This document shows positions 14,761-27,700 of a DNA stretch of 64,000 bases, in pieces. A program made the translations under genes and the position numbers. The notes beneath the pieces are model-generated. The model worked only from the letters and a program-made list of their open reading frames with translations. It did not search any database and was not told the DNA's origin. Each line of letters opens with the position of its first letter. Position 1 is the first letter of the stretch. Origin of the DNA: Allolobophora icterica (lineage: Eukaryota; Annelida; Clitellata; Crassiclitellata; Lumbricidae); assembly GCA_963556255.1 (NCBI GenBank), contig OY744613.1:42935861-42999860 (forward strand), in the 5' to 3' direction.

Positions 14761-17700
14761 TGTATTTCCCCGTCATAATTATGACGGCAGTGTATATCGT
14801 TGGTCGTTGATCGCCGTCGTCAAGGCCGTCGTCAAGTACTGACGTCACAAACGGTTTCACAATAGAACAGAAGCCGTTTGTGACGTAGCGTCCTACGACG
14901 GACAAATTTGCATATAAGGAAACTATATGCATAGATACATATATATAGCCTATATATATATATATATAAACATATGTAGAGAGCACACATGACATTTGTT
15001 AAAAGCCCTTGAAAATTCTGAATTTGTGGGCGGCCTCTTCGGATTGTAAGGCCTAAGCCAGGGGTGGGCAAACTTTTGGCACATGGGGCCACATTAAACG
15101 CCAAATAAATGCGGAGGGCCGGATAACAAATTTGTAATTTTTATTACGACTAACATGAAAAGAAATTTATATTAAATACACGTTGGCTGTTACTAATGAG
15201 ATGTATGCGACTGTGAACATGCATGCATTTAATTAACAAGTTTCCCATGATCCGGAGTGATGTAGGGCCTACTGGCTGCAATTCACGGTTTGAGTTCAAG
15301 TTAAATTTAAATCACTTAACTGAGACCTGTACTTGGATTTGTTTATCTTCATAGTTAAAATCTTCGTTGACAGAATTGTAGGGGCCGGATAAAAAGTGTT
15401 GGTGGGCCGGATCCGGCCCGCGGGCCGTAGTTTGCCCACCTCTGGCCTAAGCTATACCTTTCTTGGCTTATAGGGAAATCTGGCACTGCGCTCACCGAAT
15501 ATCCTTTTCGGAGTCCCTCTTTCGGCTTTTATTCGTTCTTTTCATGGCGTATAACCCGTGACCCGGCAATCTCTCGGGACCCAATGACCAACAACTACCA
15601 TCGTTTTTATACACTAGCGGCTACTAGTTAATAGGCGGTAGAACACTGAATGCATGGCCAAGTTTCGTAGATCTAGAGATATACATGTATTATTATAGAT
15701 CAAAACACACAGCTCGGCTACCGTGTATATATTATATAAGGGCAATTCGTAACAGTAAGCTCATATGACTCTGTTGTGGTGCCAGTCTCAAGCATGGAGA
15801 AAGAAGGAGGACGACGCTAGTCATCTTTTTTTATGACACAGCGTCGTTAAACAGCAACTAATCAGTCAATGACTCATATAAACGAGTGCACTTTAAGGCC
15901 ATTTGTAAATGATTGATGAACAAACACAGGTCCATCAGAACGGGAAGACTTTCAAGAGGATGGTCCAACACGTATTTGATTAATAGATTATTTTAGATTG
16001 GACCAAATAGAGACTAGAATCTAATAGAGAAGATTGTATTGGGTTGAGCCAAACCTCACACGACCGGATGATTGCTAAATATTATACTCTGTAAATTATT
16101 ATTGCGCCTTTCTTAAGCTTCACTATCTGATGACCAACCTTCAATCGATGGCGCTTAGCAATCGTGAGTGAAAGTCTTGCTCAAGATCCATACACAGTAA
16201 CCATCTCAGATGAGGCTCGGACCCCACACTCCCCGCGTTGCAAAGAAAGCGCTCTAACCGTCCCTTATTCACCAACTGACGCATCTTTTCTCCTCAGGTG
16301 AACGAGACGTTGCTGAGAGCAATCGTGACTCAACCAAGCTCACGAAACTACGTCTATGCCAGTGACTTCAACAGCCTTGAACAGGTCACCGAAGAGGTCG
16401 TCAACAACGAGACGTGTAAACCAGTGGAACAGACTTCATCATCTCCGGCTACCTCATCAACACCATCGACAGCTAGGACGCTGATCGGAGCTGGGTCTCC
16501 TAGTCTACCAATCTTTGCATATAATGAAACGACCACAACAGGAACTCCGATTAGTAAGACAATTTTATTTCTCCGTTTCACGAACTAGCATTTCACAAAA
16601 CTGTTAGGCTACTGTTAATGTGTTTGTGGTTGTAATTGTAATTATGGTTGTAATTGTAATTGTAATTTACACATATACTGCGTCACTATGTCAATTTTTT
16701 TCATCCGTTCCTCTATGAAATTGATCCGCTGCGAACCGTTAGCTATAGGTAATAGGTAATTGAAGTTATTTTGAAATTATTCTCAATTTTTTCGCCAGCT
16801 GGCGCTGGGCTATTGAACGAGAAGGAGAATAACAAGGAGTAGGAGAAGTACAAGAAGAAAATAAAAAGAAGAAATAGGAGAAGATGAAGAAAAGAAGAAG
16901 AAGAAGAGGAGGAGGAGGAGGAGGAGGAGCAGAAGGAGGAGAAGAACGAGGAGGAGAACGAGGAGGATGAGATACTACTGAGCAAACATATGCCAAAATG
17001 TTGTCCCATTTCGTCTAAGTTTGTTATAATATAGAAGTTTGTTTCACTGACCAATATCTATAACTGCAAGGATGGCTAATGAAATTACTGTCCGATGTTA
17101 TCAAAGTACTGATGAGCTGATCTTCAGCTCTTGGTTGTTGTGCAGAGAGCGCACTTAGTTTTCCAAAGTGGCGCTATATAAATTTCATATAATTGTTTTT
17201 ACTCATGCATATGAAACCTTCTTATATATACATGGTTCTATTTGCAGCTACATGTTTGGCCGATGTTGCGTTTGTAATCGATAATTCCGGAAGCATTGGA
17301 GACAACGATCCACCTGGAGGAAACAATTGGCTTCTCATCATTAACTTCATCAAATCTCTCGTTCGTCTTCTTCATGTCAGTCCCAACGGAACACACGTCG
17401 GCGCTGTCGACTACGGTGAGCAGATACTTCTGTTATGTGTGCATCAAATGAGGAATACCTACGCATGCATGCATTAATACATCCATACATACAGACTTAT
17501 ATACGTGCACAGATGTGCCTGCTTATATAAATGCATGCATGCATGCTTTCAAACGTATAATTATGCATAGGCCCTATATAGGCCTACAAACACGCATAGA
17601 CACATGCATAGTATATTAAAATATGTGTTGTTGAGTCTTTTTCAGGGTAATTGTAATTGTAATTGTAATCGAGGATTTATATAGCGCCACTCATAAACAG

Positions 17701-20700
17701 AGGCGCTCCCGACCCGTGTCAGTGTCTTCACTGACAAAGAGAAATGTTTTCAGGCGCTTGCGAGACTGGGCAGGAGACAGAGAGAGGAGGACAAGCCTAA
17801 AGCCCTGAGGGAGGCTGTTCCAACTGGAAGGGCCCACAACCGCAAAACTACGGGACTGGGCAGTAGCAGTGCGCATCCAAGGGACTAACAAGAGGCCACG
17901 GGCAGATGACCGGAGAGAGGCCCGACCAGGCAAACTGGAAACTGGGGTGCAGTAAGCCCTGAGATACAGCGGAACTGAGCCAACAAGACAGTTACGCATG
18001 AGGGAAAGGACCTTAAATTGAATGCGTTGGTGAATGGGAAGCCAGTGAAGGGAGTCCCGGATGTAGGAAGAGATATGGGCAAACTTCATGATGCCCCCTA
18101 TAAGGCGAGCAGCAGCATTAAGGATGGACTGAAGTTTAGATGTGTTAGTAGAGGACAGGCCAATATAGACAGCATTTCCGTAGTCAATCCTAGTACAGAT
18201 CAGAGCATGAACCAAGGTCACAATCGCATGCAGCGGAAGAGACTGGCGAATGGCACGAAGTTGGCGTAAATAGTAAAAACACGAGCGAGAGACACTATTG
18301 ACATGATCAGATAGAGAAAAAGTAGGATCTAGGACAAATCCAAGATCACGGACAGAGGAGGAGAAGTACACATTGGGAAACCTGAGGCGCAGAGAGTCAG
18401 CATCAATCCTGGCAAGCTGGACACGATTGCCAAGCCAAATGTACTTGGTTTTATCATAGTTAAGACGAAGGCGATTTGAGGACAACCAGAGATCAAGAGC
18501 AGAGGAAGCCTCCAGGATGCGTTCAACCGTAAGAGCAGCTGAGTTGGCTGGACCATGGAGGTATGCCTGTGTGTCATCAGCGTATTGGTGAGACAAAACA
18601 CCCATTGGACCAAGAACCCCAGCTAGATCCGAGGTATACAAAATGAACAGAAGGGGGGCGAGGACAGAGCCCTGAGGTAGTCCATACGGGATGTGGGTCC
18701 AAGGAGAGCGGGTAGGTCAAAAAACAACAGAAACAGAGCGATCAGTAAGGAATGAGCGAAACCAAAGAAGAGCAGAGTCAGCAATGCCAAAAGATTGAAT
18801 TAAAGGGTGAATTAAGGTTATATCTAAATGCTTAACTATATTATATATTACCAATAGTTTAGTAGGAGAGTATTGTAGATTTTTACCTGCAAAGACCGCA
18901 CCAGAATCAGATCTCACCTTTTAAAATTTATATTGAAGGGGGGTATTTCCTTATGAAGTTCATACAATCCGTAAGAGCTATAATCCTCGTGTCCTACTTG
19001 AAAAAATGTATGCTCATTATCCCACTAAGTTGACGTAGACAAGTAATAAATGATGAATTGTCTACAGTACCAACAGTTTTCTAGCACTTGTATGATGCAA
19101 CGTTATATTTTTTAAATCTACAGGCAACAAAGCCTATCTTGACTTCGACTTCTTAGCTTACATGACTGAGTCCGAAGTCTTGGCTGCAATCGACTTGATC
19201 AGATACAAGGGTGAAAACACAAACACAACAGGTGGCCTTCGTCTCGCCAGAACGCGTCTCTTTGACGCCACCTACGGGTCAAGAACCGGCGTCGCTCACA
19301 TCATCATACTTCTAACCGATGGAATTCCAAACTTTGATAAAGAATTTCTCATGGATGAAGTGAATCTTATAAAGTCGATGAATGTAAGACTCATCGCTGT
19401 CGGGGTCACACAGCAGGTAAATACCCTAAGCGTGCTTATACTGCTAGCATAAGAACAAGTGCATTTCTTCGGCTCACGAGACATAGAGGCAACCTATGTG
19501 CAAACAGCTTGCAAATATTATTGCTAATTATACAAAGTGACAAACAGAAAAGCCGCCACCAATTTAAATCAAGTCTCAAATGCAGCAGTGAGCCAATTCA
19601 AATCTAACAAACAGATAATTTTGATTTCCACTTAGATTTTTCAATTTAATTTTTATTTAATTTTATTATAATAAATATCTATTGAAGTAAATCGTGCGAG
19701 GCATTCATTTCCTAGCATTGCTTTATAATATTGCCTAACTTCTGCTTTTATAAGTGTTGTATTTATTATTTTCAAGGCCAATGAAACATTACTTCGTTCG
19801 CTGGTAACGCAACCTGCCTCGGAAAACTATGTCTTTGCCGAGAATTTTGATAGTCTTGACTTCGTAAAGAACAAAGTTATTAACGACCAAACTTGTCAGT
19901 CAATACTGAGTAAGTAAAGTAGCACCGTATAAACAACTAAATTCTAACATAAGACGAAGAAGAATAAGTTTCTTAAGATTTTGCCAAGAGACCTGAGGGA
20001 GAAGCAGCAATAGGATTGCTAAGGTTAATTCCGTCTGGGAAGAGAAATTTTCTGTCACTTGAGCACACCCCCTCTTGATTCCTTCTGCTTGATTCGAACA
20101 ATTAACTTGCTATTTCACTCAATTCTTTGTATCTCGCAAAGTCATCACTACGTTTTCATATCCTTTAATTTCTTTGAGTTTCCCCCGATACAATTTATTA
20201 CATAGGAATTATGGTTTGTTAGTTTTGCCGTTATATATACTCTAGTTGCTAGTTCCTCGAGCGCTTCTGAGTGGTTCCCTTGAAGGGTGCTAAATAAATC
20301 CTCGAACGAATGAATTAATAAAAAAAAACTGGTAATACCAGTTTTATCAGTGGAGAGGTAATTGAATTAATTTAAGTATTTTCTCAAATGAGCCAAAACA
20401 ACCATTGCAACCATCTTTTTGTCAGTGGTCATAGTTTTCCTGTTTTCATTTCGTAATCGTAATCTCGAAAACTTCTATATCGCCACTCGAGAGACGAGCG
20501 CAGCGTCATGTCAGAGATACCAAATAAAGTTCGAACTCAGGTTACCAGGAGACAGGATGGAGAAGCAGGAAGATGAGCTGCTGAGGTTGATTCCCTTCTG
20601 GGACAAGAAATATATGAGGATTGAAGCGGACAGGAATTTTTCTGAAGTTGCGTTATATAAATTTCTTATAATTGTAATCTCTGATACATAATGTCACTTT

Positions 20701-23700
20701 CTATATGCTTGGTTCTGTTTGCAGCTACATGCTTGGCTGATGTTGCGTTTGTGATCGATAATTCGGGAAGCATTGGAGACAACGATCCACCTGGAGGAAA
20801 CAATTGGCTTCTCATCATTAACTTCATCAAATCTCTCGTTCGTCTTCTTCATGTTAGTCCAAACGGAACACACGTCGGCGCTGTCGACTTCGGTGAGCAG
20901 ACCAGATAGTCTTTAATTTAACTTTTACTAACTTTATTAAACATGACTGAATCTATCTTGGTTCTAAAGATACTTCTCAACTTCTAAATATATTTCATTG
21001 CAACTTGTTGATTTATGCTTTCTGGAATTGACTCATACAGTGCGCCTGTCTGGTAGTCTACAAAGCTGGACTTAAATTAAAGCGTTAAGGAGTGGCGAGT
21101 GGTGTGTCGGACTCCAGTGTGCAGAAGAGCAACGATATTAGCGAACGCTTTACTCCTGATTTACTCCCGATGTTAATATGTTCCAGATAAAACCTTAACT
21201 AAGTGACATTACGAACCTCGGATTCACATTTCTGGGTTACCTAGCGCGTAAAAAATTGTTTGTAATAATAATAGTTATTATTATTGCGATAGTTACACGC
21301 ATGATATCAAATATTTTGTCATCTACAGGCAACAAAGGATATCTTGACTTCGACTTCTTAGCTTACATGACTGAATCCGAAGTCCTGGCTGCAATCGACC
21401 TGATTAGATACAAAGGTGAAAACACAAATACAACAGGTGGTCTTCGTCTCGCCAGAACTCGTCTCTTCGACTCCAACTACGGGTCAAGAACTGGTGTCGC
21501 TCACATCATCATTCTTTTAACCGATGGAAATCCTACATTTGACAAAGATCAACTTATGGATGAGGTGAATTTGATCAAGTCGATGAATATAAGACTCATC
21601 GCTGTTGGTGTCACAAAGCAGGTGAGTGTTGTATCGAGTGAATCTGAAATATGTAACTTTTTGCCTTAATCCGTCACCACCACTTACATCGCCAACACCA
21701 TCGTGTTCCTTAGACTACCATTTTAAAAAATGACTCCTTAATAAAGGCATTTCCAGTTATGTAAACCACTACAATAATTGAAAATAAATAGAATGCCCTG
21801 GTCTCTAGGCATGTAACTTTTCTAAGTTGCTTCTCATTTCAAAAGCTGACTTGATATATCTGTTCAGTCTGGTATCACTTAACTCTAAAGTATCAACATA
21901 GGACCTATATCAGGGCTGTTCGACGATCTGTCTCTTCCTCTGTTTTCACAACGTGGTCCATGCTTTCATTTGCTCCAGAATTGACTACTGCAATTCGCTT
22001 CTAATTGGTCTTCCTAAGGTCCGTCTCATGCCTCTGCAGTCAGTCCTAAATGCAGCTGCGAGATTAATTGCCCGTCTGTCACGCTACTCACGCATTTCAT
22101 CCTTCATGTTTGAGCAACTGCACTGGCTTCCTCTCTCTGCACGTATTAAGTTCAAAATCCTTATTCTGGTGTCAAAGACACAGCGGGGTCTCGCTCCCAA
22201 ATATTTAATTGATGTAATTCACCGGCCTCTTTCTGTCTCCTCGCATCGTCCACTTCGCTCCTCAAACAGATTTGATCTCTCAGTTCCTCATACTAGAACA
22301 GCCATGGCTCACTCCCGATCTTTTGCCTCAATTGGTCCCTCTCTCTGGAATACACTGTCTCCTTCTACTCGCTCTCAAATTTTAACATCTTCTTTTGCTT
22401 TCCTCAAGACTTATTTCTTTTCTCTCGGCCTTGCGCACTGGGAGCGCCTCTGAACGGTTCACCCTACTAGAGGCGCTTTATAAATGTTTAAATACAATAC
22501 AATTAGAATGATGCAATAGAAGTTATTGAGTTTTGTTACACGATTCTATTTTTTTATAAATTGTTGCTGACAAAAATTTTAAACATACACCAACATCAGA
22601 TGCATAGAATCCGTGCGCGAACGCTTTATAGATTCCGGATGCTGATGCGAGTGCTAGCCATTTAGACTTTATCGAAAGGAATCAATTATAAACATAGATG
22701 AATCGGACTTTTGCCATATCTAATGCGAGACGGTTGTCTCTCGGTAGCACGCTTAGTCGACGACTAGTGATCGGCGAATGCGGTTTCAAACCGTGTAGCG
22801 ACGTTGGGAAAGCTGCTTCTGCACACGCGTCTGTCACTGGACAGTATAATTTGTTGCCACAGCAAACTGGAATGTAAATTGCAATTTATGCGATGCACTC
22901 GTCCGTGTCCATTATCTTGGGGTTGTATGATTGCCGGCTGAGGAGCCTAGAAAATGAGCGCCTCCTTTAAGTCCCACTTTTACTTCATTATTCATAAAAC
23001 AAATGGTTGAACTTCTGAATCAAAGTTGTCATTATTTCGTATACACTACTAAAACTGACATTGGATTATTGTCAAAACTTTAATTATTTATGTGAAACTT
23101 AAAACCAAATGTTCAGAATATCATGTGGTTAATAATTATCTAGGTTAACGAAACTCTACTGAAATCGATAGTCACGCAACCAGCCACTGAGAATTACGTT
23201 TTCGCAGAAAACTACGACAGTCTGGATTTCGTGAAAGGAAAAGTCATCAACGACAACACTTGTCAAGCAATTACTCCTTTTCCATCCAGTGGTACGATGG
23301 AAACTGGATCAACAACGTCACAGAGCACGGAACACAGCCCGCCTTCACCATCATTCTCTGCATCCTCGCCAACTAGCAGACTAAATATAACTACTGAACA
23401 GGTTTCTTCACAATCCACTCCAAGAACGCTGTCAAATGCTACATCACAAAACGTTGCACTATCGTCTACGACACCCTTTACTACTTCATCTGAAATTCTT
23501 CTTCAAACTTCAGAGACTGCGTCAAGAAGCACACAGGGATCTTCTAGTATATCCACCGTTCCATCTACTGCAACAAGTGAACCTGTTACAAGTGCAATAC
23601 CTAGAACGCCTACTTCCCCGTTAACGTCGACCCCATCAACATTTTCGTCTCCACTGGTTTCTTCAACCTCAACTTCGCAAACTATTTATCCTTCTACTTC

Positions 23701-24162
23701 AGAACTAGGTAGACCATCCTCTACAACAGGCGGACTGAGTTTCTCGTCAGGTGCAACAAATACTCCAACAACGTCGACTCTCACTTCTGAATTTACACAA
23801 CCATCTGCTACGACATTTCCATCGACACCCATGGCCACTTCATCTCACACGAATATGACATCAGCTGCTAGCTCTGAAACACAGGGAACTCTTGTCAGTA
23901 CTTCTCAAATAATAATATCACCATCATCGCCATCACCAAGCACTACTTCTAGGCTTATTTCGCAATCAACCGAAGGAAACACACAGACATCCCCAACGAC
24001 AAGTACACAACCGTCTACAGTTAGTGGCAGTGTCTTGCAAAGTGAATCTTCTTCGGCTTCGTCTTACAGATCAACATCGGAGACAGAAAATACTCTGATT
24101 GGAGCAGGATCTCCTACTCTTCCAACTTTCGCTTTTTCAAATACATCACCATTATCGTCATT

Positions 24163-24195
<33 letters not shown>

Positions 24196-24349
24196 GTCAT
24201 CACCATCATCACCATCATCATCACCACCATCATCATCACCATTATCATTACCATCGTCACCAACATTATCATTATCACCATCATCACCATCATCATCATC
24301 ATCACCACCAGTATCGTCGTCATTATCATTACCATTATCATCATCATCA

Positions 24350-24402
<53 letters not shown>

Positions 24403-24742
24403 ACCATCATCATCATCATCATCATCACCATCATCACCAGCAACACCATCATCATCATCATCATCATCATTATCGCCACCACCATCATCACCACCACGAT
24501 CACCACCACCATCATCGTTATTATCATCAGCATCATCATCATTTCCACCAACATCATCATCATCACCACCATCACCACTACCACCATCATCATCATCTTC
24601 ATCATTATCATCACCATCATCACCACTACCACCATCATCATCACCACCACCACCACCATCACCAACATCATCATCATCATCTTCATCATCATCATCATCA
24701 CCACCATCGTCACCAACATCATCTTCATCATCATCATCATCG

Positions 24743-24797
<55 letters not shown>

Positions 24798-27700
24798 TAT
24801 CATCAACACCAGAAACAACAACAGTTTCAACAGTACCGTCATTATCCCCAAGTAACCCTGCTACTAATACAACAGTCGCTGTCTTTTCATCTACGCCGTC
24901 CTCTTTATCACCTGCAACAACAGAAAACACTCGAATTGGCGCCCAATCTCCGACTCGTCCAGTGGCTTCACAGAACAACACTTCGCCGTTCATTGCAACA
25001 GCATCTTCAACTATTTCATCTTCTGAATCAGCGTCTTCCACGGTAAATACTCGAATAGGAGCTGGGTCTCGAACGTCACCAACATTTGGGGATGTGGGTT
25101 TATCTTCAACTACGAGCTCGTCCACCTCTTCTGCGCCTGTACCTTCTCCCGTGACATCTGCCCCTACCACAGCTGCTAGCACTCGTTCACTTTTGACACC
25201 CACATCTGGCGCAACATCAACACCAAATGCGATATTGACGACACAAAGTATGAACGCAGGTGAGCAAAATCGTAGCCTAATCGTAAACTCCACATTTGTA
25301 AAGCGCTGCTCTAAGGCTAAGCGCAAAGCACAAGATTATTCACGAGCGCTGCGTCTTATCAGAGGGGTTATCCAGAAATCGATGTCTATGGAGGTGCGAG
25401 TCCGGCAAAACAGAGCCTACATAGGTGACAATTTGCATAAATTAAAGTTAGGTTATGAAAGATGTAAATCTGTCTCTAAATTCTTTGCTATATTGCTGAA
25501 ATGCTAAGCGATAAGAGGAGCAATCCGACCGTAAGGGTTGTGATTTTAGGCTGAGCTTCATAAAGTTCTGTTGACATATTTTTATGCGCCCGCTATTCTG
25601 AAATTCTACAGATCTAGGCCTATACAGAGGCGTAGCTAGGGGGAGAGCAGGGGGAGCGACCGCTCCCCCTGAGACCATTTTCCAAAATGTGGGGCCTTTT
25701 TCACTATTTATTTCAATCGTTCGAAAATTATTTATTCCAATCGCTCAACCGACATAAGAAATATGTCACCTTGTACTTAAATGGTAAACCTCTTTCAAAC
25801 TGCACTGCTAAACAGTTGGCTGAGGCAAAAGGTATTCTTGTAGGCCTAACACTTTATATGTTTGAATTCTTAGTTCGAATATTCTGCAAAAAAGTGCCAG
25901 AGAAGGCTTTCATTTTATCCACATATTTACAGAAAAGTAACATTAAGTTACTCTCAGCTTCTAATTCAACTATTTGAAAACGAGATGAAAAACATGCGAA
26001 ATGAATTTGAATCTGAGTTTGAACAGATTGAGAATGCAGCAACTGAGCTGGCTAAAAAATGTGATATTACTACTGACTATGAGCAACATATAGTTCGGAA
26101 AAGAAAGAAATTCCATGAGAGAATGTCAATTCGTGGTTGTGTCATAAATAGCACAACTAAAAGATTTCATTAACTCATTCATTCGAGTATTTATATATCA
26201 CCTCTTCAAAGGGGGCTACTCAGGGGTGCTCCCGACTCCAGCACGGCCAAATAGGACAGTTTTCAATCTAGTGTAGAACGTATCAGTGGGAGTTCTGAGG
26301 AGCAGGCGCAGCTCCAAAGTTCCGTGCCGTTGGGCCCACCACTGAAAAAGTACTATTTCGCTTGGTGGCTGTGCGGGCAAAAGGCACAATGAGCATCCCT
26401 TTCCCCAAAGAGCGGAGGTGGCGGCTACCCTGAACTCTCAGCACGAGGCGCCAAAGGACCCGCAGATAAGCTGGAGTGCAGCTCAGCTGGCACCGCCACA
26501 CCTGGGAAACAACCCTGTATAATACGCGCTGCCTGACAGGAAGCCAATGTAGGCTTATGACCTTCAGCATATAACCAGAGACCTGAGCATTTGAGGATTT
26601 TACAAAATTAATGTGGCTTCCAAATTTAGTTGTTTAGATCCAAAGCAGTTTAGCAATGTGACCAAATTAGAATCTCTAGCAGACATGTACTAAAATTCAT
26701 GATCGCCAATGACATATTATGTGTTCCATTTATCCTAGCCTGCAGGCTGCAGACCACATTGTAACACATTTTGCTGACCTTGTCAATAAACAGCGCTGGT
26801 GTGGAACAATCCTTTAGCCGACTCAGTCATAAAATCATATGTGCACGTTCTACAATGGACGAGGACAGATTGAAAGACAGTTCGCTAGTGAAGTGGATCA
26901 TAACGAAGTAATCGATAACCTAATCGATAACTTTGCTAAAATGAAGTCTAGACGAAAAAGGCTGATTTAATTGGGTTGTGTTTGTACTGTTATGTTATAG
27001 TACATTATACTATTACACATTTACTATACATATTGCTTTTACAACCTTTTTAAAATACAAAAATAAATAGGGGGCCTACTTATAATCATAACGAATGTAA
27101 TTAATTGAAATTATTCATTTTGGTAATTGGGGCCTTTTCATGTGCTCGCTCCCCCTGATGTTATAACCTGGCTACGCCACTGGGCCTATATGACACCTAA
27201 AAGCAGTGTTAACGACTAAAGACCTTTTTGTAAATTTCACACAAGACTAAGTTTTAATTTGGCAGAGGTACTTAATTTTTTTTAAATTCATTTAAAATCA
27301 CTTGGAAAGTTTTATCCGTTATAAATTATTGGAGTTTGATAGGAATTTGTGACTGACCAGTTTTCAGCACACGACACTGAGTCAAATGTAGGGCCTACCA
27401 AAGAGTAAGGTATACACATTAAGCACGTACATACATTAACAATGAAATACATTAACATTGAAAACATTAACATTGAAATACATTAACATTGAGATATATT
27501 AACAGTCGGCCATCATGCTACGAAACGAGTTTCCCAAGGAGTCTCTATTGAAGAGACACTAATAAATGTAGGCCTATACCAACGATAACGACTTTGCGAG
27601 TCTTATTGACTTTTTGTCGCAGATTGCGTTTCGGGCGCTGACGTTGTGTTCGCCTTGACAATGTCCAGAGACGTTCAAGGCACTGACTTCCAACTCCTGA

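Noticed and set aside
14844..14882. Hairpin as an RNA gene
   Set aside because: A 15-bp stem with a short loop, but no promoter, terminator or family resemblance.
24064..25326. 420-codon minus-strand ORF with long poly-Asp, plus poly-His and poly-Met ORFs
   Set aside because: They are shadows of the in-frame TCA/TCG microsatellite inside the mucin exon. The Ser/Pro frame joins properly to VWA4 and carries the 13-residue motifs.
25260..25507. Extension of the mucin ORF beyond 25259
   Set aside because: A good donor (GTGAGC, phase 1) lies at 25260, and the Ser/Thr bias stops there. Joining to 27623 gives the expected VWA start.
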